Shown piece after piece: positions 36,109 through 44,674 of a stretch of 64,000 nt of DNA (positions within the stretch are counted from its first letter, which is position 1; every line of letters starts with the position of its first letter). This DNA is from Stigmatella erecta. Its GTDB lineage: Bacteria > Myxococcota > Myxococcia > Myxococcales > Myxococcaceae. A program made the translations under genes and the position numbers. A model generated the notes under the pieces. It made no database searches, was not told the DNA's origin, and worked only from the letters and a program-made list of their open reading frames with translations. Location: the NCBI RefSeq assembly GCF_900111745.1, contig NZ_FOIJ01000006.1, forward strand, positions 248,001-312,000, in the 5' to 3' direction.

Positions 36109-36660
36109 ATGCGCGCTGCCCTTGCCTGTTCTCTGCTGCTGCTGTCCGCCGTGGGGTGTGGTTCCGCCGGGGACGGGGAGCCGCCCGAGGCGCCCCAGGA
36201 GGGGCAAGGCGAGTTCGAGCGCGACATGCTCTCCGAGCACAACCGGGTCCGCGCCACCGCCAGCCCCACGCCCAGCCCCGCGCTGCCGCCGCTCACCTGG
36301 TCCGGGGAGGCCGCCCAGAAGGCCCAGGCGTGGGTGGACCGGTGCCGCTTCGAGCACAACCCCAACCGGGGCAACCTGGGGGAGAACATCGCCGCGGCCA
36401 CGCCCGGCGGCTTGAATGACCTGGGCGTGGTGCGCAACTGGGCCGCCGAGGCCTCCCAGTTCGACTACGCCCGGAACGCGTGCGCCCCGGGCAAGGTGTG
36501 CGGCCACTACACGCAGCTCGTCTGGCGCAACACCACCCAGGTGGGCTGCGCGGTGAAGGAGTGCAGCCAGAACTCGCCCTTCGCGGGCTTCTCGCGCTGG
36601 AACTTCTGGGTGTGCAACTACGCCCCGCCGGGCAACTTCGTGGGCCAGCGGCCCTACTGA
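36109..36660 (+). CDS. CAP-domain (SCP/PR-1) lipoprotein
   Basis: A 183-aa secreted protein with lipobox GC (signal MRAALACSLLLLSAVGCG) and a CAP domain. The family signatures are present: HNRVRA, LGENIA, CGHYTQLVWRNTTQVGCA and FWVCNYAPPGN. Bacterial CAP proteins are extracellular and of varied, often unknown, function. Four or more cysteines could form the usual disulfides. Confidence 0.9.
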   Translation: MRAALACSLLLLSAVGCGSAGDGEPPEAPQEGQGEFERDMLSEHNRVRATASPTPSPALPPLTWSGEAAQKAQAWVDRCRFEHNPNRGNLGENIAAATPGGLNDLGVVRNWAAEASQFDYARNACAPGKVCGHYTQLVWRNTTQVGCAVKECSQNSPFAGFSRWNFWVCNYAPPGNFVGQRPY

Positions 36661-36666
36661 GGCGCG

Positions 36667-37020
36667 CTAGCGCAGCTGGCCCTGGTCCTGGAGCGCCTTC
36701 AGCTCGGTGAAGCCGCCCACCAGCGTCCCGTCGATGAACACCATGGGGAACGTGGGGAAGCCCGCCCACAGCTTCAGCGCCAGGCGCTCCTTCCACATGG
36801 AGAAGTAGCCGCCGTACTCCAGGTAGGTGAACTTCAGCTGCTGCGCGTCCAGCAGCGCGCGCGCCCGCTTCACGAAGGGGTTCTGCGCCATGCCCACCAC
36901 CACGATGTGCTCGCGCGCCACCGTGCCCGCCACGGTCTCGACGATGTTCCGGTGGAACTGGTCCATGAACTGCTGAACGGCCGGGGCTACCTTGTCCTGC
37001 GAAAGGGTCAGACGTGCCAT
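36667..37020 (-). CDS. Glutaredoxin-like protein lacking the CxxC active site
   Basis: A 117-aa thioredoxin-fold protein that fits the glutaredoxin outline (strand HIVVVGM, helix, FPTFPMVFIDG with cis-Pro92, GGFTEL). At the place of the CPYC active site it has NPFV (residues 47-50), and no other cysteine is present. It therefore cannot do dithiol or monothiol redox chemistry; it may bind a thiol ligand or act structurally. The start at 37020 gives a 40-residue helical leader. Confidence 0.8.
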   Translation of the reverse strand: MARLTLSQDKVAPAVQQFMDQFHRNIVETVAGTVAREHIVVVGMAQNPFVKRARALLDAQQLKFTYLEYGGYFSMWKERLALKLWAGFPTFPMVFIDGTLVGGFTELKALQDQGQLR

Positions 37021-37076
37021 GGCCCGCACCCTAGCCCGGACCCGCGCGCGGCACACGCGCGGGCCGGGGGGCCCCC

Positions 37077-37523
37077 TCACATGCGCTTGGCGGCGGCCGC
37101 GCTGGCGGCGCTGTCCAGCGCGCCCTGCTGCGCCTGGCGCCGGCGCAGGATGATGTCGCGCGCCTCCTGCTCGCTCTGGGCGAACTCGATGTCCACCTTG
37201 CACTTGCCCGTGAAGTAGAGGGCGATCATCATCGCCTTGACGATGGCCTTCTGGAGCGCGTCCGCCCCCACGTAGACCAGCCCCTGGAGCCACTCGGGGC
37301 GCAGGCTCTGGGAGAGCAGCTCCCGGGCGTCCTTCTCGATGGTGGACAGGCGGATGTCCGAGACGACGAACACCCGGTCATTGGCGGCCATGTCCCGCGC
37401 GATGGAGACGAACCGCTCGATGTCCGAGGCGCGCGTCGGCCCCTTGTAGGTGCACCACAGCAGATCCGGCTCCTCGCGCCGGAAGACATGGCTCCCCACG
37501 GTCCACTCTTTCATCCCGTTCAT
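37077..37523 (-). CDS. STAS/SpoIIAA-like hypothetical protein
   Basis: A 148-aa cytoplasmic protein with alternating beta/alpha segments (LLWCTYKGPTRASDIERFV, VFVVSDIRLSTI, GLVYVGADAL) that resemble SpoIIAA/STAS-like proteins of myxobacteria, followed by an Ala-rich tail. A strong AAGGGGGGAA site precedes the ATG at 37523. It is similar in size and outline to the protein at 59663-60070. Function unknown. Confidence 0.65.
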   Translation of the reverse strand: MNGMKEWTVGSHVFRREEPDLLWCTYKGPTRASDIERFVSIARDMAANDRVFVVSDIRLSTIEKDARELLSQSLRPEWLQGLVYVGADALQKAIVKAMMIALYFTGKCKVDIEFAQSEQEARDIILRRRQAQQGALDSAASAAAAKRM

Positions 37524-37667
37524 GGCGTTCCCCCCTTGGGCACTGCATGACCAGCCTAGAGGGATTTACGGGCCTTCCACGCGGGGGCTCGCACGCCCAT
37601 GACCGGAGGGCACCCGCGTGTGCGGTGGCGGAAGCTCCCCGTGCTCAGCCAGCAACAGATGCACCGC

Positions 37668-38498
37668 TCACCGCTTCAGGTGGCGTTCCAAAAACAACTC
37701 CACGGCCTGCCAGGCCGCGGCGGCCACGTGGGGCGCGTACTGCTCGCCCGCCGGGTTCTCGAAGGCATGCTCCGCGTCGTACCGCAGCACCCGGTGGACG
37801 CCTTGCGCCTCGTCCAGCGCCTGCACGAAGGCCTCCTGCACGTCGGCGGGGAGCGTGGCGTCCTTCGTGCCAAAGAAGGCCAGCAGGGGCGCGCGCAGGC
37901 GCGAGAGCGCCTCCGGGTCCGCCTCCACCAGGCCGGAGTACGTCACCACCGCGTCGAGCGCGGGCTCACGCATGCCCAGGCGCAGGGCCCAGGCGCCCCC
38001 CAGGCCCCAGCCGATGACCGCCGTGCGCGGCGCCCGCACCCGCGCATCCTTTTCCAGGAACGCGTGCGCCGCCTGGAGCACCTGCAGCGCCCGCTCCGGG
38101 TTCACCGTGCGCACCGAGGTCGCCGCGCCATCCGGCCCGGTGGACTGCTGCGTGTCGTAGAAGTCCACCGCGAGCGCCGCGTAGCCCTCGGCGGCGAGCC
38201 GGTCCGTCCAGTGCAGGAAGTGCTCGTTCAGCCCGCCCACGTCGTGCAGGACGAGCACCGCGGGCCAGGGGCCGGGCGAGCCGTCCGGCAGGCGCAGGTA
38301 GGCGCGCGCCCCGCCCACCGTCAGGTGCTCGCCCAGGTGCGGCCCCGCGGCCTCGGACCTCGGCCGGTGCAGCGCCCGGAACTCCTGCTCGGACATGGCC
38401 CCCAGCTCGGAGGGCTCGCGGGACACCTCCACGGGCGGTCCCGCCGCGCAGGCGCCCAGCATGAGCGCCGCCACCCCTGGTCCCCAGCGTCGCAGCAC
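37668..38498 (-). CDS. Dienelactone-hydrolase-like lipoprotein without nucleophile
   Basis: A 276-aa lipoprotein (lipobox GAC) with a dienelactone-hydrolase alpha/beta fold. The Asp213 (GTKDATLP) and His244 (AEHAFENP) positions of the triad are kept, but the nucleophile elbow reads G-W-G-L-G-G, with Gly165 where Cys or Ser belongs. I checked this on the DNA (ggc tgg ggc ctg ggg ggc). It is probably not a hydrolase of the normal kind. It starts 13 bp after an aldo/keto reductase gene and is likely cotranscribed. Confidence 0.85.
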   Translation of the reverse strand: MLRRWGPGVAALMLGACAAGPPVEVSREPSELGAMSEQEFRALHRPRSEAAGPHLGEHLTVGGARAYLRLPDGSPGPWPAVLVLHDVGGLNEHFLHWTDRLAAEGYAALAVDFYDTQQSTGPDGAATSVRTVNPERALQVLQAAHAFLEKDARVRAPRTAVIGWGLGGAWALRLGMREPALDAVVTYSGLVEADPEALSRLRAPLLAFFGTKDATLPADVQEAFVQALDEAQGVHRVLRYDAEHAFENPAGEQYAPHVAAAAWQAVELFLERHLKR

Positions 38499-38511
38499 CG
38501 GCCGGCCCTCC

Positions 38512-39537
38512 CTACCAGCGCCCCATGACGCGGTTCAGGAAGTCATACGGGTAGCCCAGCTCCAGCGCGCTCGCGTCGTCCAGGCGCTTCTGCTGCGCGT
38601 CGTCCAGCTTCAGCTCCGCGGCCTTCAGGTTGTCCTCGAGCTGCGCCAGGTTGCGCGCCCCGAAGATGACGGACGTGACCGCGCGCTTGCGCAACAACCA
38701 CGCCAGGGACACCTGCGAGGGGGAGGCCTTCAGCTCCGCGGCCACCGCGTCCACGGCCTCCAGCACGCGCCAGTTGCGGGGGGTGTCGAACTGGCTGAGC
38801 TGGGACTTGAACTTCGCCAGGCGCCCCGCGTCCGGCGGCGGCTGGTCCTTGCGGTACTTGCCCGACAGGAACCCGCCGGCGAGCGGCGACCACGGCAGGA
38901 TGCCCAGGCCGAACTGCTCGCACACCGGCACGTGCTCGCGCTCCAGCTCGCGCACCACCAGGCTGTACTGGGCCTGCAGCGCCACGAAGCGCGAGAGGTT
39001 CTGGCTCTTGCTCGTCCACAGGCTGTCCACCAGCCGGTAGGCGGCGTAGTTGCTCGCCCCCAGGTAGAGCACCTTGCCCTGGCGGACCAAGTCATCCAGC
39101 GCCCGGAGCGTCTCCTCCTCGGGCGTGTCGTTGTCCTGCATGTGGATTTGGTACAGGTCGATGCGGTCCGTCTTCAGCCGGCGCAGGCTCTGCTCCACGG
39201 CGGCGCGAATCTGGTAGCGCGAGGCGCCCGTGTCGTTGGGCCCCTTGCCCATGCGGAAGCGGAACTTGGTGGCCAGCACCACCTCGTCGCGGCGCTTCGA
39301 GTGCTCGAACCAGTTGCCCAGCACGCGCTCGGTGAGCCCGTCGTTGCCGTACACGTTCGCCGTGTCCCAGAAGTTGATGCCCGCGTTCAGCGCGCGGTCC
39401 ATGATGGAGAAGGCGGTCTTCTCGTCGCAGGCCACCCCGTGCATCATCGAGCCTTCCGACGGCTCCCCGAACGTCATCGTCCCCAGACACAGGCTCGAGA
39501 CCTTCAGCCCGCTGTGTCCCAACTTCCGGTACTCCAT
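38512..39537 (-). CDS. Aldo/keto reductase
   Basis: A 341-aa aldo/keto reductase, distinct from the one at the window start. Tetrad residues appear in WDTANVYG (Asp, Tyr), LATKF (Lys) and QIHMQD (His). Together with the following dienelactone-hydrolase-like gene it forms a short operon. The substrate is unknown. Confidence 0.93.
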   Translation of the reverse strand: MEYRKLGHSGLKVSSLCLGTMTFGEPSEGSMMHGVACDEKTAFSIMDRALNAGINFWDTANVYGNDGLTERVLGNWFEHSKRRDEVVLATKFRFRMGKGPNDTGASRYQIRAAVEQSLRRLKTDRIDLYQIHMQDNDTPEEETLRALDDLVRQGKVLYLGASNYAAYRLVDSLWTSKSQNLSRFVALQAQYSLVVRELEREHVPVCEQFGLGILPWSPLAGGFLSGKYRKDQPPPDAGRLAKFKSQLSQFDTPRNWRVLEAVDAVAAELKASPSQVSLAWLLRKRAVTSVIFGARNLAQLEDNLKAAELKLDDAQQKRLDDASALELGYPYDFLNRVMGRW

Positions 39538-39657
39538 GGTGTGCCCTCCCAGGTGGCTCGCGCCGTGGGGCCTCCGCCTAACGCCCCGGAGGCCCCCGCG
39601 CCACTGGCAAACACCCGGGACGCGCCCGTCTTCGGCCCCCGGGCCCCCGCAAGAGCA

Positions 39658-39701
39658 AGGCCCCTGCGCCGGCCTCCCGGGAGGGAGCCAGCCAGGGGCC
39701 T
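39658..39701 (-). terminator. Probable terminator hairpin after the FKBP gene
   Basis: A 9-bp stem (aggcccctg at 39658-39666 against caggggcct at 39693-39701) lies 28 bp past the stop of the minus-strand FKBP gene. The T run is poor. Confidence 0.5.
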
Positions 39702-39729
39702 CGTGCGGCTGCTCGCGCGGGGCGAGAAC

Positions 39730-40539
39730 TTACTTCGTGGGGGCCGCGGGCTTGGCGCCGGGCTTGGCGGCCGGGGCCGGGGCGGGAGGAGGCGTCGGGG
39801 CACCGGGGGCGCCCGCGCCCTTGGTGATCTCCAGCAGCTCCACCTCGAACACCAGCGTGGCACCGCCCGGGATGTCCGGCGGGGCGCCGCGATCGCCGTA
39901 GGCGAGATCCGACGGGCACACCAGGCGGGCCTTGCCGCCCACCTTCATCTTCTGCACGCCCTCGGTCCAGCAGCGGATGACGCCGTTGAGCGGGAAGGTG
40001 GCCGGCTCGCCGCGCTTGTAGGAGCTGTCGAACTCCTTGCCGTCGGTGAGCGTGCCCTTGTAGTGCACCTTGACGATGTCGGTGGGCTGCGGGGTCTCGC
40101 CCGTGCCGGCCGCCGTCTCCTTGTAGATGAGGCCCGACTCGGTCTTGGTCGCGCCCTCTTCCTTGGCGGCCTGCTCCAGGAAGGCCTTGCCCTTCTCCTT
40201 CTCACCGGCCGACTTGGCCGTCTGGCGCGCCATGGCGAGCTGCTGGATCTTCGGCCCGAAGGTCTCGATCTCCACCAGGGGCTTCTCACCCTTCACCTGG
40301 GCGGCGAGGCCGGCCTGGACGAAGGTCAGCTCCTCCGGGGTGAGGTTGAACACGCCCACGCTCCGGCCCACGGACAGGCCCAGCGCGTACAGCGTCTTCT
40401 GGTCGTCGGTCTGCGGGTTGGCCCCCGCGCCCGTGCCCGCGCTCGTGGCCGGGGCCGCGCTGTCCGCGCCCTTGGCCTCCTGCTTCTGGCATCCCGTCAC
40501 GATGAGCGACAGGGCCGCCACTGCCCACATTTTCCGCAT
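39730..40539 (-). CDS. FKBP-type peptidyl-prolyl isomerase lipoprotein
   Basis: A 269-aa periplasmic foldase of the FkpA/Mip type: lipobox TGC, N-terminal helical dimerisation part (residues about 45-130), then the FKBP domain with VHYKGTLTDGKEFDSS, the substrate pocket VIRCWTEGVQKMKVG and a final VFEVELLEI. The tail is Pro/Ala/Lys-rich. AAGGAG precedes the ATG at 40539. Confidence 0.93.
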   Translation of the reverse strand: MRKMWAVAALSLIVTGCQKQEAKGADSAAPATSAGTGAGANPQTDDQKTLYALGLSVGRSVGVFNLTPEELTFVQAGLAAQVKGEKPLVEIETFGPKIQQLAMARQTAKSAGEKEKGKAFLEQAAKEEGATKTESGLIYKETAAGTGETPQPTDIVKVHYKGTLTDGKEFDSSYKRGEPATFPLNGVIRCWTEGVQKMKVGGKARLVCPSDLAYGDRGAPPDIPGGATLVFEVELLEITKGAGAPGAPTPPPAPAPAAKPGAKPAAPTK

Positions 40540-40671
40540 GTCTTCGACTCTCCTTGCCTCATCGGCGGCGTTTCCGCCGCCAGCAGGGGCCCCACTTACT
40601 ACAGAACCGCGTGGGACTCGCGCTTTCCATCTATCTCTTTGCGCTCCAATCACTCTCCCCGGCCGGGCGGC

Positions 40672-40932
40672 CTACCGCCGGCGGCTGGGGGCAATCAGCT
40701 CGGAGAGCCACAAAAGCAGCACCGCGCCGAGCACCGCGCCGATGAAGCCCGCGGGCGAGGGCGACTTCCAGTTGCCCCCGCGAACGAGCGCGGCCACGAA
40801 GCCTCCCGCGAAAGCGCCTCCCACCCCCAACAGCGTGGTGCGGATGAGGCCCATCTTCTGCTCGCCCGGCATGATGGCGCGGGCAATCAGCCCCACGATG
40901 AAGCCGAAGAAGATCCAGCTGCACAACCCCAT
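40672..40932 (-). CDS. GlsB/YeaQ/YmgE family membrane protein
   Basis: An 86-aa protein of three hydrophobic helices with Gly-rich packing (GFIVGLIARAIMPG, LLGVGGAFAGGFVAALV), the transglycosylase-associated/GlsB family often linked to envelope stress. The length is normal for the family. It lies just upstream of the FKBP gene on the same strand. Confidence 0.88.
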   Translation of the reverse strand: MGLCSWIFFGFIVGLIARAIMPGEQKMGLIRTTLLGVGGAFAGGFVAALVRGGNWKSPSPAGFIGAVLGAVLLLWLSELIAPSRRR

Positions 40933-41027
40933 GGTGACTCCTCGCACGCGCGGGGGGAGCCTCCCCCGCGTCGACGCGGCGCAGTCTGCCCCAGACCGGG
41001 CGCGTTGGGGCAAGCCGCGCCCTGGCT

Positions 41028-42932
41028 TTACCGCCGGACGGAGACCACCCAACGCTCGGGGCTCTCCCCGGGCAGCGCGCCCCCGGTGAGGGTGTTGTTG
41101 TCCTCGATGAGCTCCTCCTCCTCCTGGGCCGGATCCACCCAGGCACTCAAGAGGCCGCTCCCCTCGGGCAGGCCCGCGCCGCCGGCGGGGGCCACCGGGA
41201 GGCACTGCCCAGGCAGGAGGAGGGGCACCACCGCCTCACCGGCGAGGCGCTCCGGGCCGGAGAGGGCCACCCCGGCCGTCAGGGAGAAGGCCACACGGGT
41301 GGGGCGCCGGGTGGGCAGGGTGCCCTGGTTGCACACCGTCACGGGCCCTGCGCCGGTCTGCCCGGCCGGGGCGGTGAGGGTCAGGTCGGGCCCCTCGCCC
41401 ATGCCGAGCCGGTGGCCGGTCCGGGAGTTGTTGGTCTCCAGAAGCTCACGCACCGAGCCCGGCCGGTCCACCCACGCGCCAATGTACCAGGTTCCCTCCG
41501 CCCCCGGGGCGGTTCCCGTGCCCGCCACCTGCGCACACGCGCCGGCCTCCAGCGCGGGCACCCCGGCCTGGGCCAGCACCGGGGCCGAGGCGGAGAGGGA
41601 CGCGGTGGCGGAGAGCGCGAACACCAGGGCGGTGGCGGCGCTGGGCGCGGTGCCCTGATTGCACACCGTGGCGGTGGCCTCCAGGGCGTGGAGGGCCCGC
41701 GCGCCGCGCTGCGCGCTCACGGTGGTGACGGTGAGGTCCGGCCCCACGCCCACGGCCGCGCGGCCGCCCACCCGGAGGTTGTTGTGCTCGCCCAGCTCGT
41801 CCACGGCGTGGGAGCGATCCACCCAGGCGGCCAGGAAGTACGCCCCCGGGGAGACGGGGGCCGGGCCGGAGAGGCTCACCGGGACACACTGGCCGGGCAG
41901 CAGGAGGCCCGTGGAGGCCACGCCGAAGCGCGGGTCCGCCTCGGTGAGCTGGGCATCCTCGGAGAGGAAGGCCTCCACCGGGGCGGCGCCCGCCGTGGTG
42001 CCCTGGTTGCACACGGTGGCGGTGAGGGAGGCGGTGCCGCCGAGGCTCGCCGGGCCCTTCACGCCGGAGAGGACGAAGTCCGGCCGGGTGCCCACGGCCA
42101 CGGGGCTGCCCACCCGGAGGTTGTTGCCCTCCTCCAGCTCGCTCACGGCCTGGGCGGCATCCACCCGGGCGGCCACGGCGTAAGGGCCCTCGGGCAGCGC
42201 GTCCACCCGGGCGGGGATGCGCAGCGCCTGGCACTGCCCCTCGGCCAACGGCTCCAGGGAGGCCGAGCCCACCCCGATGCCCGGGCCCGAGGCATCCGCG
42301 TCCGGGACGAGGGACACCTCGACGTGGGCCGGGGCGCGGACCGTGCCCAGGTTGCACACGGTGACACGGGTGAGGAACTCCCCGGAGGGCAGGAGGCTGT
42401 CGGGCGCTTCCACCTGGGCGACGGTCAGGTCCGGCCCCACGCCGAAGGCCATGGGCAGCCCCGCGCGCGCGTTGTTCGCCTCGGACAGCTCGGGGACTTC
42501 GTCCTCCGGGTCGATGAGGGCGCCGGGGTACCAGCGACCCTCGGGGATGGCGGTTCCCGCGGGGACGGACACGTGGAGGAGGGCGCACTGGTTCGGGTGC
42601 AGCAGCCCCGTCTGCGCGGAGCCCACGCGCAGGTCCGTGGCGGAGATGCCCGTGTCACCCGAGAGCATGAGGTGCACGGAGGCGCGGGCGCTGCGAACGC
42701 CCTGGTTGCAGGCGGTGACGGTGGCCCCGAAGGCACTGCCCGGCAGCACGCTGGAGGGGGCGCTCACCGAGGAGACCCACAGGTCCGGGGCCTTGGACGA
42801 GACGACGGCCCCGACCACGGTGTCCACGAAGAGCTCCGCGGGCCCCACCTCGCCCGGGCCGCCACAGCCCACGAGCCACCCCCCTGCCACCACCCCGGAG
42901 GCGAGCTTTCGCAGGCGACGCTCAGCCCTCAT
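41028..42932 (-). CDS. CARDB-repeat lipoprotein
   Basis: A 634-aa lipoprotein (lipobox VGC) made of about five CARDB (cell-adhesion-related, Ig-like) repeats, each with a V-C-N-Q-G-T-type strand and an ending such as D-x-x-x-x-V-x-E-L-x-E-x-N-N-x-R-x-G. Such repeats are common in myxobacterial surface proteins. A strong GGAGGAG site precedes the ATG at 42932. Likely a surface adhesin or scaffold. Confidence 0.9.
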   Translation of the reverse strand: MRAERRLRKLASGVVAGGWLVGCGGPGEVGPAELFVDTVVGAVVSSKAPDLWVSSVSAPSSVLPGSAFGATVTACNQGVRSARASVHLMLSGDTGISATDLRVGSAQTGLLHPNQCALLHVSVPAGTAIPEGRWYPGALIDPEDEVPELSEANNARAGLPMAFGVGPDLTVAQVEAPDSLLPSGEFLTRVTVCNLGTVRAPAHVEVSLVPDADASGPGIGVGSASLEPLAEGQCQALRIPARVDALPEGPYAVAARVDAAQAVSELEEGNNLRVGSPVAVGTRPDFVLSGVKGPASLGGTASLTATVCNQGTTAGAAPVEAFLSEDAQLTEADPRFGVASTGLLLPGQCVPVSLSGPAPVSPGAYFLAAWVDRSHAVDELGEHNNLRVGGRAAVGVGPDLTVTTVSAQRGARALHALEATATVCNQGTAPSAATALVFALSATASLSASAPVLAQAGVPALEAGACAQVAGTGTAPGAEGTWYIGAWVDRPGSVRELLETNNSRTGHRLGMGEGPDLTLTAPAGQTGAGPVTVCNQGTLPTRRPTRVAFSLTAGVALSGPERLAGEAVVPLLLPGQCLPVAPAGGAGLPEGSGLLSAWVDPAQEEEELIEDNNTLTGGALPGESPERWVVSVRR

Positions 42933-43101
42933 GGCGTTTCTCCTCCCAGGCAGGGTGAACCCAACGAGCCCTTCAGACAGCACTGCTGCACTAATTCAGT
43001 AGAGACGGATTCTGAATGCCCCCTCCGTGCCAGTCCAGAAAAAACGGCCAGACCCGAGTGAACGGGCTTTTGGTGCCTCAGGACCGGGTACGCTCGCGCG
43101 G

Positions 43102-43743
43102 ATGCGGATGAGGCTTCTTGCCCTGCTCTGTTTCGTATCCTTCGGACTGACAGGATGCGCGTCCACCTCACCCAACCGCTCCGAACCTGCGGCTTACGGT
43201 CTCATGGAGGGCACGCGCGCATGGGTGAGAGGCCCCTGGGACGAGATACGACCCTCCACGAATATTGACGACGTGATTGATCAGCTCTGTCCCGCCGTCA
43301 TGAAGCAACCTGGGGCGACCCTCCGCGACTACGGCCAAGAGTACTGTGGGCTCCTCTACACCCTGGATCGGAAGCTCTATTACGCCAGCAAGCCTTCACC
43401 TCTCGGCAACTCCACGCAGGCGGGCGCGGCGCGGCGCAAGACGTGCTACCCGCCACGCTATGTCGTAGACGCACGTGGACAAGCCTCCCCCATCGCGGAT
43501 TTCCACAGCCACCCCTGGGCCCCTTCGGGCATGTCCGAGCAGGACCGAAGGCTTCGAACCCAGCTCTGGCAGATACGCATTCAGTTCGACACCCGCTGTA
43601 CTCTCCAAAAACTCATTCCCTACGTGGGCACGGACCGGCCGGGTGAAGTCTATGAGCGGCAAGGCATGAGCTGGAAACTGGTTGGCCTCATCGAGCCCAA
43701 GAACAAAGCCACGGGGCTCATCACCTTCATCGAAACGCCCTGA
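43102..43743 (+). CDS. Lipoprotein with JAMM metalloprotease motif
   Basis: A 213-aa lipoprotein (lipobox TGC, Cys19). Residues 135-148 form an exact JAMM zinc motif, H-x-H-x7-S-x2-D (DFHSHPWAPSGMSEQD), and Glu80 in QEYCGLLY is placed like the conserved upstream Glu. JAB/MPN domains are zinc isopeptidases or peptidases, and several polymorphic-toxin modules use this fold. It is 3 bp from the next lipoprotein gene, so it starts a three-gene unit. The substrate is unknown. Confidence 0.8.
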   Translation: MRMRLLALLCFVSFGLTGCASTSPNRSEPAAYGLMEGTRAWVRGPWDEIRPSTNIDDVIDQLCPAVMKQPGATLRDYGQEYCGLLYTLDRKLYYASKPSPLGNSTQAGAARRKTCYPPRYVVDARGQASPIADFHSHPWAPSGMSEQDRRLRTQLWQIRIQFDTRCTLQKLIPYVGTDRPGEVYERQGMSWKLVGLIEPKNKATGLITFIETP

Positions 43744-43746
43744 AGC

Positions 43747-44196
43747 ATGTCTCGAACGTCCTGGACGAACCGCCCCCTGCGCGTCACCGCATTCCTCTTT
43801 CTCTGCATCGCCCTGCCCGTGTGCGCCCCCTCGCGTCCACAGCTCTATGTGCCGCCCGAGGAAGCCGCTTGGTTCAAGTTTCCAGCGGACCTCCCGGCCC
43901 ATGCGGACGCTCAACGCATCCCAGGCGCCACGGCCGCCGCCATTCAGCTCGCCATGGATGACTTCCTTCCCCAGGACCGCGAACCATCCCGTGGAGAAAA
44001 CGCTCAAGCCATCTGCCTGCAACAGCGTCAGTCCTACGATGTCGCCGCCACCCCCGGGCCCGGCAAGGTGATGTGGATCACCCTCATGTTGAGTCCAGGC
44101 GCCTGTACCCACGGCCCAGGGCCGCTCATCGACATCGGCGCGACCTATGCGGTGGATACCGGCACCTGGAGCATCCTCGCGGTCAGAGCGCCATGA
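43747..44196 (+). CDS. Small lipoprotein or secreted protein, paralogue A
   Basis: A 149-aa exported protein; its hydrophobic N terminus ends in LPVC, a weak lipobox. It carries the segment RIPGATAAAIQLAMDDFLP, almost repeated in the next gene, and a C-terminal TYAVDTGTWSILAV. Family not recognised. Its stop overlaps the next start (ATGA). Confidence 0.75.
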   Translation: MSRTSWTNRPLRVTAFLFLCIALPVCAPSRPQLYVPPEEAAWFKFPADLPAHADAQRIPGATAAAIQLAMDDFLPQDREPSRGENAQAICLQQRQSYDVAATPGPGKVMWITLMLSPGACTHGPGPLIDIGATYAVDTGTWSILAVRAP

Positions 44197-44645
44197 ACCC
44201 AGCTTCGAATTCACCCAGGCCTTCCTTGTTCAACCTCGCCATGGCGGGGCTCCTCCTGAGCGCGTGTCAGGCCACGCACCGGCCCATTCCCCATGCCCCA
44301 CCGGAACAGGCCGCCCAGGTGGTCTTTCCTCCGCTTCCCAACGCGCAGTCCAAACGCCTTCCAGGGAACATGGCGGCATCCATTCAACTGGCCATGGAGG
44401 ATTTTCTGCCTTGGGGTGCCCCGTCCGCCCCAGCGCCCATCCCGCAAGCGCCTTGTTTGTCCCACCGGGAGTCTTACGAGGTGGTGGCGGTCCCGCTTCC
44501 GGAGGGGGTCATGCTGGTTCGCTTCGAACTTGATCCCAAGGCATGTGCTCTCACCGAGAACGTCTTCGACGTGACCACCTATGCCATCGACGTACGAACG
44601 ATGCGGATCCTGTCTCGTGAAACCGTGACCCGCCCCGTTCCATGA
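44193..44645 (+). CDS. Small lipoprotein, paralogue B
   Basis: A 150-aa lipoprotein (lipobox SAC) paralogous to the preceding protein: RLPGNMAASIQLAMEDFLP and TYAIDVRTMRIL occupy the same positions. The ATG at 44193 lies in an ATGA overlap. The pair may be partners or immunity/accessory factors for the JAMM lipoprotein, which is inference from linkage only. Confidence 0.75.
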   Translation: MNPASNSPRPSLFNLAMAGLLLSACQATHRPIPHAPPEQAAQVVFPPLPNAQSKRLPGNMAASIQLAMEDFLPWGAPSAPAPIPQAPCLSHRESYEVVAVPLPEGVMLVRFELDPKACALTENVFDVTTYAIDVRTMRILSRETVTRPVP

Positions 44646-44674
44646 CCCCCTGAAGCAAAACGCTCGCTCCGCCC

